A stretch of DNA of 50,702 nt from CAINDZ01 sp964399195 (GTDB lineage Bacteria > Krumholzibacteriota > Krumholzibacteriia > LZORAL124-64-63). A program made the translations under genes and the position numbers. The stretch's first letter is position 1. The number at the start of each line of letters is the position of its first letter. This document shows, one piece after another, positions 25,752-33,236 of this stretch. The stretch is from contig CAYNPY010000013.1 of assembly GCA_964399195.1 (NCBI GenBank), positions 1 to 50,702 of the forward strand, in the 5' to 3' direction. The notes beneath the pieces were generated by a model. The model did not search any database, was not told where the DNA came from, and was given only the letters and a program-made list of their open reading frames with translations.

Positions 25752-26201
25752 TCAGATTCCGACGTTGGGGAAACCGTCGGTCGCGACCGGGAACGATTGG
25801 AAAGCCTCGGCCATCGTCGCCCACGGACAGAGCACGTCGTCCAGCTGCGCGATGCGCAGGATATTGCGGATCCGCTCGCTCCCGCAGACCACCGCCAGCG
25901 AGCCGCCCCCCTCCTGGACCAGCTTCCAGAGCGCCACCAGGCGTCCGAGTCCGCGGGAGTCCATCCAGGGCACACGGTCCAGGTCCATCAGGAAACGGCG
26001 CCCACCCGCCGCCAGCGCCGCTTCCACCTCAGCGACCAGCTCGGGCCAGTCGTGGTCCGGCCCGCCGCCGACGACCAGCGTGCGGTGCGGACGTTCGTCG
26101 CCGGTCCCCGACCACCAGGACAGCTCGATCTGGCCGCCCGCGATCTTCAGGACCGGACGCATCACCAGGACATCGCGGGCAGCGCGGGACGCGGGGGCCA
26201 T
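25752..26201 (-). CDS. STAS-domain protein (anti-anti-sigma factor-like)
   Basis: This 149-residue protein has a C-terminal STAS domain of the SpoIIAA/RsbV type. The core is RFLMDLDRVPWMDSRGLGRLV, where Ser in MDSRGLG is the usual phosphorylation site, followed by the LAVVCGSERIRNIL strand and helix and a closing LDDVLCPWATMAEA. The first 65 residues are an extra segment with a Trp-rich patch (ELSWWSG). ATG 26201 has GGGAG about eight bases upstream. No anti-sigma kinase or phosphatase gene is adjacent, so its partner must be elsewhere. Partner-switching control of a sigma factor or of another target is a family-based inference. Confidence 0.82.
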   Translation of the reverse strand: MAPASRAARDVLVMRPVLKIAGGQIELSWWSGTGDERPHRTLVVGGGPDHDWPELVAEVEAALAAGGRRFLMDLDRVPWMDSRGLGRLVALWKLVQEGGGSLAVVCGSERIRNILRIAQLDDVLCPWATMAEAFQSFPVATDGFPNVGI

Positions 26202-26310
26202 GCATGCTCCCTCGAGGCGGAGTCGAAAGCGAGGCGGGGCGGACACGGCGACGGACAGCCGCGCGGAGCCCAGGCTTTACGCCGCGGCGGCGCATTGGTT
26301 CCACGCGGCG

Positions 26311-26338
26311 CCGGGCCGGCGCGCAAATCCCGGCCCGG
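26311..26338 (-). terminator. Possible hairpin terminator after the small exported protein gene
   Basis: Nine-base stem CCGGGCCGG/CCGGCCCGG around a ten-base loop, 17 bases past the stop at 26356. No T run follows, so read-through into the STAS gene cannot be excluded. Confidence 0.4.
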
Positions 26339-26355
26339 GCAGCCGCCGCGGGTAC

Positions 26356-26763
26356 CTAGAAGATGTTCCCGCCGCCCTGCAATTCGAGCATCCGCTGGCG
26401 CAATCGCCGTTCGAGCTCCGGGCGGTTCTCCTGGTGCGCGTAGCGCGCCTGGATCCGCAGGATGCTCAGCACGCGATCCAGCGGCAGCGACTCGAGTTCG
26501 CGGACGATGGCTTCGGCGGTCACATCGTCGGTCGCCACCGCCAATTCCGCCAGCAGCTGCTTCTCGCGCGCGTCCGAGACCGCGAGCGTGTCGCGGATCT
26601 CGATGTACATCGGCGACAGCTGCAGCAGCGCGCTGCCGTGCCCGATCTGGGCCGGCGGCAGGATCGGTCCCTGCGGTGTGGCGGTGGGGACTTCAGCGAC
26701 GGCGGCGGCGGCGAGTCCGGCCACACAGGCGACCAGGACCAGGCAGTAGGTGGAGCGGTGCAT
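26356..26763 (-). CDS. Small exported protein of unknown function
   Basis: The 135-residue product starts at ATG 26763 with a strong AGGAGG eight bases upstream. It has a signal peptide (CLVLVACVAGLAAAAVA, cleavage near Ala-Glu). The mature part of about 110 residues is mostly charged amphipathic helix (AREKQLLAELAVA ... RPELERRLRQRMLELQ), with no cysteine and no motif I recognise. Its own promoter lies just upstream in the gap shared with the divergent glycosylase gene. A periplasmic helical or chaperone-like protein is possible, but nothing in the sequence proves a role. Confidence 0.75.
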   Translation of the reverse strand: MHRSTYCLVLVACVAGLAAAAVAEVPTATPQGPILPPAQIGHGSALLQLSPMYIEIRDTLAVSDAREKQLLAELAVATDDVTAEAIVRELESLPLDRVLSILRIQARYAHQENRPELERRLRQRMLELQGGGNIF

Positions 26764-26811
26764 CGGACGACCTCCTACGAGCGTGGGGCTCATCGTTGGA
26801 GACCTGCCAAC

Positions 26812-26841
26812 AGGATAACACGGACAAACCTGCGTGTGCAA
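26812..26841 (-). promoter_or_regulatory. Promoter of the small exported protein gene
   Basis: Minus strand: -35 TTGCAC (26836-26841), 18-base spacer, -10 TATCCT (26812-26817). The -35 and spacer length match those of the giant-protein promoter. It predicts a leader of about 42 bases. A further TATAAT (26860-26865) upstream lacks a good -35. Confidence 0.5.
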
Positions 26842-27017
26842 TGGATTTTTTGCAATATTATTATATCCATCCAACGGTTTGGGGCTCATACACATACGAT
26901 GAGGCCAAGTGGCTCGCTGGCCGGGTCGGCGGCGGTGTCGTAACCTGCCGGCAGGGCGATCCCCGTTTTCGGCGCACCGCCGCGGCAGGTTGCCCGGGAA
27001 AGGAATGCAGGCGCGGC

Positions 27018-27599
27018 ATGGTCCACACCAAACGGTGCGGTTGGGTGCAGAACGGCCAGGCGGCGGACGTGGCCTACCACGACCGCGAATGGGGCGTGCC
27101 CGTGCACGACGAACAGCGCTGGTTCGAGTTCCTGCTGCTGGAGGGCGCGCAGGCCGGGCTCAGCTGGTCGACGATCCTGCGCAAGCGCGAGCGGTACCGC
27201 GCCGTATACGCGGGCTTCGACCCGCGGGTGGTCGCGCGCTTCGACGACCGCCGCCAGGCCGAGCTGCTGCAGGACCCGGGCATCGTCCGCAACCGCCTGA
27301 AGGTCGCCGCCGCGGTCGTCAACGCGCAGCGCTTCCTGGCGGTGCAGGATGAGTTCGGCAGCTTCGACGCCTACATCTGGCGCTTCGTCGACGGCCGGCC
27401 ACTGCAGCCGCAGCGCCGAGCGCTGGCGGAGATCCCGACCCGCACGGCGGAATCCGACGCGCTTTCGAAGGACCTGCGTCGCCGCGGTTTCAAGTTCGTC
27501 GGCAGCACCATCTGCTACGCGCTCATGCAGGCGACGGGGCTGGTCAACGACCACGAAGTCGGCTGCTTCCGCCACGCGGAGGTCAGCCGGTTGCGGTGA
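27018..27599 (+). CDS. tag: DNA-3-methyladenine glycosylase I
   Basis: At 193 residues it is the usual Tag length. It excises 3-methyladenine from alkylated DNA in the cytoplasm. The family's zinc site is complete: Cys7 (RCGW), His21 (YHDREWG), His179 and Cys183 (NDHEVGC). The LEGAQAGLSW block with Glu42 and the helix-hairpin-helix region (NRLKVAAAVVNAQRF) are intact. I chose ATG 27018 because it places the RCGW motif at the N-terminus as in known Tag proteins; GGA occurs about 15 bases upstream, so the ribosome site is weak. The much longer frame upstream runs through the STAS and exported-protein genes and is not coding. It converges on the esterase gene with nine bases between stops. Confidence 0.95.
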   Translation: MVHTKRCGWVQNGQAADVAYHDREWGVPVHDEQRWFEFLLLEGAQAGLSWSTILRKRERYRAVYAGFDPRVVARFDDRRQAELLQDPGIVRNRLKVAAAVVNAQRFLAVQDEFGSFDAYIWRFVDGRPLQPQRRALAEIPTRTAESDALSKDLRRRGFKFVGSTICYALMQATGLVNDHEVGCFRHAEVSRLR

Positions 27600-27608
27600 G
27601 CCGGCGCT

Positions 27609-28391
27609 TCAGGGCCGGTGCGCCGCGCGCGCCTGTCCGAGCAGCCAGGCCGCCAATCCAGGCTCTGCGTACGCGGCGTCCCAGCTGTTGTGCCCCGCCA
27701 TCGGATACAAGGTGAGGCGAACGTCTTCGGGATCGCGGCCCGCCAATGTGCGCAGGCGTCTGGTCTCCTGCACGATGTCGATGGTCCGGCGCGGGTCGAC
27801 GACATCGTCGCGCAGGCCGTGGAACGCCCACACCGGCAGTTCCGCCAAGCGCGGCGCCAGTTCCTGCGCGTCCCCGTAGCCGCAGACGGGCGCCAGGCAG
27901 GAGAACAGGTCGCCGTGGCGCGCGCCGATCACCCAGGTTCCGTGCCCGCCCTGCGACAGTCCGGTCAGGGCGATGCGGTCGGGATCGACGTTCCATTGCG
28001 CGCGCGCGTCGGCGATCGCCGCCAGCACCAGGTCCTCGTAGTCCTCCCACTCCCGGTCCCGCCGCGGCTTCTGCGGCATCAGCGCCAGGCACGGCCAGCG
28101 CTCCGGCTGCGCGGCCACGGCGGGGCCGAGGCCCACCTGCGTCTGCCGCCCGTCGTCGCCGCATTCGCCGGCTCCGTGCAGGAACACGACCAGCGGCCAG
28201 GCGCGCGCCGCGTCGTAGTCCGCCGGGACACGCACGATGAACGGCAGCCTGCGATCGTCCACAACCACCTCCCGCCCGACGTCGACGGCGTCCGCGGCCG
28301 TCCCGAATGCCGCGCCGGGCGCCGATGCGCCGCCCGGCGTCCACGCCGCGACCAGCGCCAGGATCAGGAACCGCGCCTGCAAGCTCCGCAT
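27609..28391 (-). CDS. Exported alpha/beta-hydrolase (PHB depolymerase/feruloyl-esterase-like)
   Basis: The 260-residue protein has a signal peptide (FLILALVAAWTPGGASA) and GGGGG five bases before ATG 28391. The alpha/beta-hydrolase core is complete: oxyanion strand VVFLHGAGE, nucleophile Ser146 in TGLSQGG, a likely acid Asp in HGLRDDVVDP and His234 in GHNSW. The layout (VRVPADYD ... PLVVFLHG ... WNVDPDRIALTGLSQGG) is that of the secreted esterase group that includes phospholipase/carboxylesterase and feruloyl or acetyl-xylan esterases. It would act outside the cytoplasmic membrane on an ester of a carbohydrate or polymer; the substrate is not known. Its neighbours do not narrow this down. 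Confidence 0.85.
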   Translation of the reverse strand: MRSLQARFLILALVAAWTPGGASAPGAAFGTAADAVDVGREVVVDDRRLPFIVRVPADYDAARAWPLVVFLHGAGECGDDGRQTQVGLGPAVAAQPERWPCLALMPQKPRRDREWEDYEDLVLAAIADARAQWNVDPDRIALTGLSQGGHGTWVIGARHGDLFSCLAPVCGYGDAQELAPRLAELPVWAFHGLRDDVVDPRRTIDIVQETRRLRTLAGRDPEDVRLTLYPMAGHNSWDAAYAEPGLAAWLLGQARAAHRP

Positions 28392-28587
28392 GACACCCCC
28401 TGCCGCCGCAGTCTGCCCGGATCGTGACGGCCCGGCGCCCAGCCCGCGCGCCGGTGCGCGTCTGCGCCGACGCTAGCAGGCGCGTGGCGATCGCGCCAGT
28501 GTCCGCGACGCCTCCGCGCGGGCGCGTCGCACCCGGCGGGCGCGCCCGGGCACGGGCGCATCGGGCCCCACGGGCGCACCGGGACCC

Positions 28588-28617
28588 TTGCCCCGAAGCG
28601 GCCGGATTGCGTAGACT
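28588..28617 (+). promoter_or_regulatory. Candidate promoter of the lipoprotein gene
   Basis: -35 TTGCCC (28588-28593), 18-base spacer, -10 TAGACT (28612-28617). It predicts a leader of about 47 bases before ATG 28671, consistent with the GGAGG present there. Confidence 0.4.
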
Positions 28618-28670
28618 GATGACTGCCTGGCACCCCTCCACCCGATCACGTCCCACCGTGGAGGTCCGCG

Positions 28671-29999
28671 ATGTCGCTGCGCGCATCCGCTCCCCGTCCC
28701 CGCGGCCCGCGAGCCCCCCGCCCCGCGCCTGCCGCCTTGTGCCTCCTGCTGGCCGCGGCCGCGCTGGCGGCCGGTTGTTCCGACTCGTCGGCGCCCGACA
28801 AGACTGCGGGCAACCGGCTCGACCCGGGCGCCGGCACCTTCGTGCTCAGCGACGTGCAGGTGCCCGGACCCGACGGTGCGCCCGTGCGGCTGCGCCTGGA
28901 GGGCGACGACCTGGTCACCGATGGCGGGGCGGGCACCGTCTCGCTGTCGGTGCGCGTGGTCAATCTCTCGACCACAGCGGTGCCGCCGCCGCTGGTGGTC
29001 TGGATCGCGGCGCTGCAGCCGGCCGCGGTGGCGCCGCTGAACGCCGACTATGTGCGGCCGGGCCCGCTGACCGATCCGGCTGCCGCCGTGACCGACACCG
29101 CGGGCTGGGGCTTCGACTACACGGACCTGCTGGCGGGGCAGCCGCTGGCGCCGGGCGAAGCCACCCCGGCCCGCACCTGGACCTTCGCCGACCCGGATCT
29201 GGCGCCGTTCTCGTTCGCCGCCCGGATCCAGACGGGCGCCTTCGCGGGACAGGCCCGGCTGGCCGGCCGCCTCTTCTTCGACCTGGACCGCGATGGGACG
29301 CCGGCTCCCTTCGAGCCCCCCTATCTGGCCGGCGGCGTGCAGGTGACCGCGCCGGGCGGGGTCACGTCCTGGGCTTCGCCCGGGCCTGACGGCTGGTGGG
29401 AAGCGCCGATCGACGCGGCCGGTCTCTACGAGGTGCTCTTCGTCTCGCTGGAGATGGGCCCCCGGCCGGTTCCGCTGACCACGCCCAACCCGCGGCAGGT
29501 GGTCGTGACGACCGGACCCGACGGCCGCCTGCAGAGCTGGCGGGGTGGCCACTTCGGCGTCGCCCGCGACGCGCCGCCGCCGCCCCCGCCGACCGGCGTG
29601 ATCGGCTTCACCGACCGCCCGCCCGCCCAGCTCCACCGCTCCCCGTGGCTGTTCCTGGAGCATTCGGTCAGCGGGCCGCGCCTCAACCTGCGCGTCGGCT
29701 TCTCGGGCTGCCAGCCGGAGCACGCGTTCGCGCTGTGGATGTCCGGCGGGTTCATGGAGAGCATGCCGCCGCGCGCCGCCCTGACGCTGGTGCACGAGAC
29801 GCAGGAACTGTGCGAGGCCTACTTCACGCGGGATCTGGGCTTCGATCTGGGGCCGCTGTACCGGCGCTACGTCGAAGCCTACGGTCAGGGTCCGCTGATC
29901 CTGGTGCTGAACGGACCGGACGGGTTCGCGCAGGAGATCGAACTGGCGACGGTGCCGCCGGATTCGGTGCGGTCGGCGGACCCGCGAAGGCCTGACTGA
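28671..29999 (+). CDS. Lipoprotein of unknown function with an SdrD/SpaA-like B-repeat module
   Basis: The 442-residue product has an Arg/Pro-rich start, a hydrophobic run and a lipobox (LAAGC, Cys near 36), so it should be lipid-anchored and probably sits in the outer membrane. GGAGG stands six bases before ATG. Residues ~45-185 look like an E-set beta domain (FVLSDVQVPGPDG ... VRVVNLSTTAVPPPLVVW). Residues ~190-290 resemble a Cna/SdrD-type B repeat (GRLFFDLDRDGTPAPFEPPYLAG). The last ~120 residues (HSVSGPRLNLRVGFSGCQPEHAFALW) are a domain I do not recognise. No catalytic motif is seen. It converges on the malG-like gene across a shared hairpin. Confidence 0.8.
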   Translation: MSLRASAPRPRGPRAPRPAPAALCLLLAAAALAAGCSDSSAPDKTAGNRLDPGAGTFVLSDVQVPGPDGAPVRLRLEGDDLVTDGGAGTVSLSVRVVNLSTTAVPPPLVVWIAALQPAAVAPLNADYVRPGPLTDPAAAVTDTAGWGFDYTDLLAGQPLAPGEATPARTWTFADPDLAPFSFAARIQTGAFAGQARLAGRLFFDLDRDGTPAPFEPPYLAGGVQVTAPGGVTSWASPGPDGWWEAPIDAAGLYEVLFVSLEMGPRPVPLTTPNPRQVVVTTGPDGRLQSWRGGHFGVARDAPPPPPPTGVIGFTDRPPAQLHRSPWLFLEHSVSGPRLNLRVGFSGCQPEHAFALWMSGGFMESMPPRAALTLVHETQELCEAYFTRDLGFDLGPLYRRYVEAYGQGPLILVLNGPDGFAQEIELATVPPDSVRSADPRRPD

Positions 30000-30026
30000 G
30001 CGTTGCCCGCCCGGCGGGGCGATATC

Positions 30027-30058
30027 GACGCCGCGCACCCGAGCTGGGGCGCGGCGTC
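30027..30058. terminator. Bidirectional hairpin between converging lipoprotein and malG-like genes
   Basis: Perfect ten-base arms GACGCCGCGC/GCGCGGCGTC with an inner CCC/GGG pair. The right arm overlaps the stop codon of malG, and CTTTC follows on the plus strand. The position between two stop codons supports a shared terminator. Confidence 0.55.
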
Positions 30059-30902
30059 AGCCTTTCACGCTGCCCAGCGTCAGCCCCGACACCAGGTAGC
30101 GGTTCAGCGCCAGGAACAGCGCCACGACCGGGACGCACACCAGCAACGAGCCCGCCGCGTAGTTCGCCCATTCGGTCTGGTAGGTGGTGAACAGCGACTC
30201 CAGCCCCAGCGGCAGCGTCATCAGTTCCTGGCTGGCCAGCAGCACGCGAGCGACCATGAACTCGCTCCAGCCGGTCATGAAGCTGAACAGCGCGGTGATC
30301 ACCAGCGCCGGCGCGCTCAGCGGCAGCGTGACCCGGAAGAACGCGGCCAGCGGCGTGCAGCCGTCGATCAGCGCGGCCTCGTTCAGGGCCTCGGGGATGG
30401 TGTCGTAGTAGCCCTTCATCGTCCAGATGCAGAATGGCAGCGCGGTCGCCACGTATGCCACCACCACGCCCGCCAGCGTGTCGACCAGGTGCAGCTTGCG
30501 CATCAACAGGTAGAGCGGCAGCAACAGCATGGTGGCCGGGAACATCTGCGTCATGAGGATGCCCTGCAGCACGGCGCCGCGGCCGGCGAAGCGCGCACGC
30601 GACAGGGCGAAGCCGCCCAGGCTGGCCAGCGCCACGCCCACCAGCGCGGTCGACAGCGAGACCAGCAGCGAGTTGCCCAGCCAGCGGAAGAACGGCTTCT
30701 CGGTGACCATGATGCGGTAGGCGTCGAGCGTCGCGTTCTCCGGGAAGATCCGCAGGTCGGTCGAGTAGAGCTGGTCGCCGGGACGCAGGCTGATGCCCAC
30801 GACCTGCAGCACCGGGAACACGGCGAACAGGACCAGGAGCCACACCAGCGCGTGGACCCAGACCATCTCCCACGCCTTCAGGACGCGCCGGCGGCCGGCC
30901 AT
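30057..30902 (-). CDS. malG: ABC sugar transporter permease, MalG-like
   Basis: The 281-residue protein has six hydrophobic segments (VWVHALVWLLVLFAVFPVL first) and the MalG-family EAA loop EAALIDGCTPLAAFFRVTLP, which docks on the ATPase. The periplasmic stretch LRPGDQLYSTDLRIFPENATLDAYR is typical of MalG-like proteins. With the MalF-like protein it would form the inner-membrane channel for maltodextrin or a related oligosaccharide. Its ATG shares one base with the malF stop (TGATG), and AGGAGG lies seven bases upstream inside malF. It is the last gene of malE-malF-malG; no malK-like ATPase gene follows, so a shared ATPase encoded elsewhere is needed. Sugar specificity is inferred from the locus. 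Confidence 0.92.
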   Translation of the reverse strand: MAGRRRVLKAWEMVWVHALVWLLVLFAVFPVLQVVGISLRPGDQLYSTDLRIFPENATLDAYRIMVTEKPFFRWLGNSLLVSLSTALVGVALASLGGFALSRARFAGRGAVLQGILMTQMFPATMLLLPLYLLMRKLHLVDTLAGVVVAYVATALPFCIWTMKGYYDTIPEALNEAALIDGCTPLAAFFRVTLPLSAPALVITALFSFMTGWSEFMVARVLLASQELMTLPLGLESLFTTYQTEWANYAAGSLLVCVPVVALFLALNRYLVSGLTLGSVKG

Positions 30903-31825
30903 CAGTACACCTCCTGCCGAGAGACGCGGTCGTAGCCGCGGACGATCAGCAGCAGCACCAGGAAGATGAAGACGCTGAACGCCGCGGCGTAGCCGTAGCG
31001 GTAGTAGAAGAAGGCGGCCTTGTAGACGTAGGTGACCAGGATGTGCGTCTTGTCCGCCGGCAGGCCCTGGTCGGTGACCAGCCAGATGACGTTCAGGTTG
31101 TTGAACGTCCAGATGGTGCCCAGGACCAGCGCCGGCAGCAGCACGGGCTTGAGCATCGGCAGCGTGATTCGGAAGAACCGCCGCGCGGGACCCGCGCCGT
31201 CGATGCGCGCGGCCTCGTACAGTTCCTGCGGGATGCTCTGCAGGCCGCCCAGCGCGATCACCATGATGAACGGGAAGCCCAGCCAGATGTTGGTGATGGT
31301 GGGCGCCAGGAAGGCCCAGAACTCGCTGCTGAACCAGGGCACGGGCTGGGCGCCGGCCTTGGCCAGCAGCTGGTTGATGACGCCGTACTCGACGTTGAAC
31401 ATGCCGCGCCAGGTCAGGGCGCTGATGTACTGCGGCATGGCCCAGGGCAGGATCAGCAGCGCGCGGTAGAGGCCGCGGGCCGGCAGCCGGCGGTTCAGCA
31501 GCATTGCTGCGCCCAGGCCCAGCGTGAAGTGGAAGACCAGGTTGACCGCCGTCCAGGCGAACGTCTTGCCGAAGATGCGGTAGAACTCGTTCTGCGCCAG
31601 CGCGGCGGCCCATTGCGACGGCGGGCGCGCGAAGGGCTCGACGATCAGCCCGCCGATCTTGGCGAAATGGTCCAGCCCCTGGAACTGCGGGTGCTGGAAG
31701 TGGAACATGTTCCAGTTCGTCAGCGAGATCCAGAGGTTGAACGCGAACGGGTAGGCCACCACCCCCGCCAGCACCACGAGCGACGGCAGCAGGAACCACA
31801 GGGCCAGGCCGCGGCGACCCTTCAT
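30902..31825 (-). CDS. malF: ABC sugar transporter permease, MalF-like
   Basis: The 307-residue protein starts with a transmembrane helix (ALWFLLPSLVVLAGVVAYPF) and has the MalF/LacF-type NLWISLTNW segment. The EAA loop is EAARIDGAGPARRFFRITLP and five further hydrophobic helices are present. It is shorter than E. coli MalF because it lacks the big second periplasmic loop, like most Gram-positive and thermophile MalF proteins. Its ATG overlaps the malE stop (ATGA) and its own stop overlaps malG, so the three genes should be translated together. The insertion between the first helices (HFQHPQFQGLDHFAKIGG) is about average for the family. Confidence 0.92.
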   Translation of the reverse strand: MKGRRGLALWFLLPSLVVLAGVVAYPFAFNLWISLTNWNMFHFQHPQFQGLDHFAKIGGLIVEPFARPPSQWAAALAQNEFYRIFGKTFAWTAVNLVFHFTLGLGAAMLLNRRLPARGLYRALLILPWAMPQYISALTWRGMFNVEYGVINQLLAKAGAQPVPWFSSEFWAFLAPTITNIWLGFPFIMVIALGGLQSIPQELYEAARIDGAGPARRFFRITLPMLKPVLLPALVLGTIWTFNNLNVIWLVTDQGLPADKTHILVTYVYKAAFFYYRYGYAAAFSVFIFLVLLLIVRGYDRVSRQEVY

Positions 31826-33102
31826 TCGTGCATCACCTCGATCGTCTCGGCCGCGCGCGCCTGCATCGCCGCGGCGGCAGCGGCCGGCTCCAGCTCGCCG
31901 TTCATCACGCTCTGGTAGAAGGGGCGCATGGCGTCCCAGACGGCGCGCATCTCCGGCACGATGGGCATCAGGCGCCCCTTGGCGATCTGGTCGCGGCTGG
32001 CGATCATCGCCGGGTCGGTCTGCAGTTCGGGCGCGGCGGCGGCCGTCAGGTCGCCCGGCTGCACGCCCAGGCGGCGCGCCAGGTTCAACTGCACCTCGGG
32101 GCCGGTCAGCCAGGACAGGAGCGCGGCGGTGCAGTCGCGCGTCGCCGGGTCCAGGTAGCGGTTGATGCTGTAGCACTTGGCCGAGGTGAACGGCGCCGGC
32201 CACAGGCCCGTCCCCGCGACCCTGGGCAGCGCCGCCAGCTCGATGTCCAGGCCCGCCTCGCGGTAGCCCTGCCAGGACCAGGGCCCGTTGATGATGTAGG
32301 CGGCGCGGCCCTCCTTGAAGATGGTGTCGGCCAGCGGGTAGTCGCATTCCAGGGGCACGACGCGCTCGCGCTTCAGGCCGGACAGGAACCCGAGCGCCTG
32401 CGCCATCGCCGGGGTGTCCAGCGTGGGTCGGCCGCTGTCGTCCATCACCACGCCGCCGAAGCCGCCCAGCCACGGCACCAGCCAGAACGGCTCCAGCAGG
32501 TTGAACACCAGGCCGTACTGGTCGGGCTTGCCGTCGCCGTCGCGGTCGACGGTCAGGCGGCGCAGCTGCTCCAGCCAGGCGTCGGTGTCGGCGGCGATCG
32601 TGTCGACCAACGCCCGGTTGGCGACCAGCGTCAGGTGGTTGCCGACCTGATCGGGCAGGCCCCACACCTTGCCCTCCAGCGTCGGCAGGGCTTCCGGCTG
32701 GAAGCGGGCCAGCTCGGCGGCGGGCAACAGCTCGTCGACGGGCATCAGAAGGCCCATGATCGAGTAGGGGCCGATCTTGTCGGAGGGCCCGTAGACCAGG
32801 TTGGGGCCGCCGAAGGCGAGGGCGGCCGTCTGGAACTGCGTCTGCAGGTCCTCCACGCGGTAGTGGACGCGCTCGATCGAGAACCCGGCGAACTCGGGGT
32901 GGTTCGCGCGGAACTGCGCGACGTGCTCGTCGAAGAGCACCTGTTCCTGGGGGTCCATCTGCTCCCAGACGATGACGCTGCGGGAGCGGTCGCTCCGGCC
33001 GCAGCCGGCGGCCGCCGGCAGCAGTGCCGCCAGCAGGGCCGCGGCCGCCAGGGCGGCATCGGGAATCGACCGGGCTTGCGGCGAAATGAGCGGCGTTCTC
33101 AT
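31822..33102 (-). CDS. malE: Sugar ABC transporter solute-binding lipoprotein, MalE-like
   Basis: The 426-residue product is a lipoprotein (lipobox LPAAAGC, Cys near 33) of the family 1 solute-binding type. The mature chain begins SVIVWEQMDPQEQVLFDEH and contains YGPSDKIGPYSIMGLLMPVDEL, KVWGLPDQVGN, FKEGRAAYIINGPWSWQGY and FYQSVMNGELEPAAAA, all usual landmarks. It would catch maltodextrin-like oligosaccharides and pass them to the MalFG channel. The first gene of the operon lies divergent from the surface-protein operon with 134 bases between starts. No good ribosome site precedes ATG 33102, and the predicted +1 is two bases away, so the message may be leaderless. A longer start (ATG 33219) would add 39 residues without a signal sequence and is rejected. 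Confidence 0.9.
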   Translation of the reverse strand: MRTPLISPQARSIPDAALAAAALLAALLPAAAGCGRSDRSRSVIVWEQMDPQEQVLFDEHVAQFRANHPEFAGFSIERVHYRVEDLQTQFQTAALAFGGPNLVYGPSDKIGPYSIMGLLMPVDELLPAAELARFQPEALPTLEGKVWGLPDQVGNHLTLVANRALVDTIAADTDAWLEQLRRLTVDRDGDGKPDQYGLVFNLLEPFWLVPWLGGFGGVVMDDSGRPTLDTPAMAQALGFLSGLKRERVVPLECDYPLADTIFKEGRAAYIINGPWSWQGYREAGLDIELAALPRVAGTGLWPAPFTSAKCYSINRYLDPATRDCTAALLSWLTGPEVQLNLARRLGVQPGDLTAAAAPELQTDPAMIASRDQIAKGRLMPIVPEMRAVWDAMRPFYQSVMNGELEPAAAAAAMQARAAETIEVMHE

Positions 33103-33110
33103 GGCGACCG

Positions 33111-33139
33111 ACCTTACACCGGATCGGGCCGGTGGACAA
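33111..33139 (-). promoter_or_regulatory. Candidate promoter of malEFG, leaderless-type
   Basis: Minus strand: -35 TTGTCC (33134-33139), 17-base spacer, -10 TAAGGT (33111-33116). The expected +1 is near 33104, two bases before the malE ATG. The -10 is weak. Confidence 0.35.
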
Positions 33140-33199
33140 CCACGCAGGCGGCGCCCTGGTCGCCGGCGCCCGCAATCCGGGCCCACTTTCGCATGGGGA

Positions 33200-33229
33200 T
33201 TGAATATGCAGGCGCGCATGGCTTAGATT
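33200..33229 (+). promoter_or_regulatory. Candidate promoter of the six-gene surface operon, leaderless-type
   Basis: -35 TTGAAT (33200-33205), 18-base spacer, -10 TAGATT (33224-33229). The expected +1 is near 33236, immediately before the ATG at 33237, which has no Shine-Dalgarno sequence upstream. Confidence 0.5.
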
Positions 33230-33236
33230 CCCGGCC

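Noticed and set aside
27602..27625. Hairpin CGGCGC/GCGCCG between the converging tag and esterase genes as a terminator
   Set aside because: The stem is only six bases, the loop is 12 bases, there is no T run, and most of it lies inside the esterase coding sequence.
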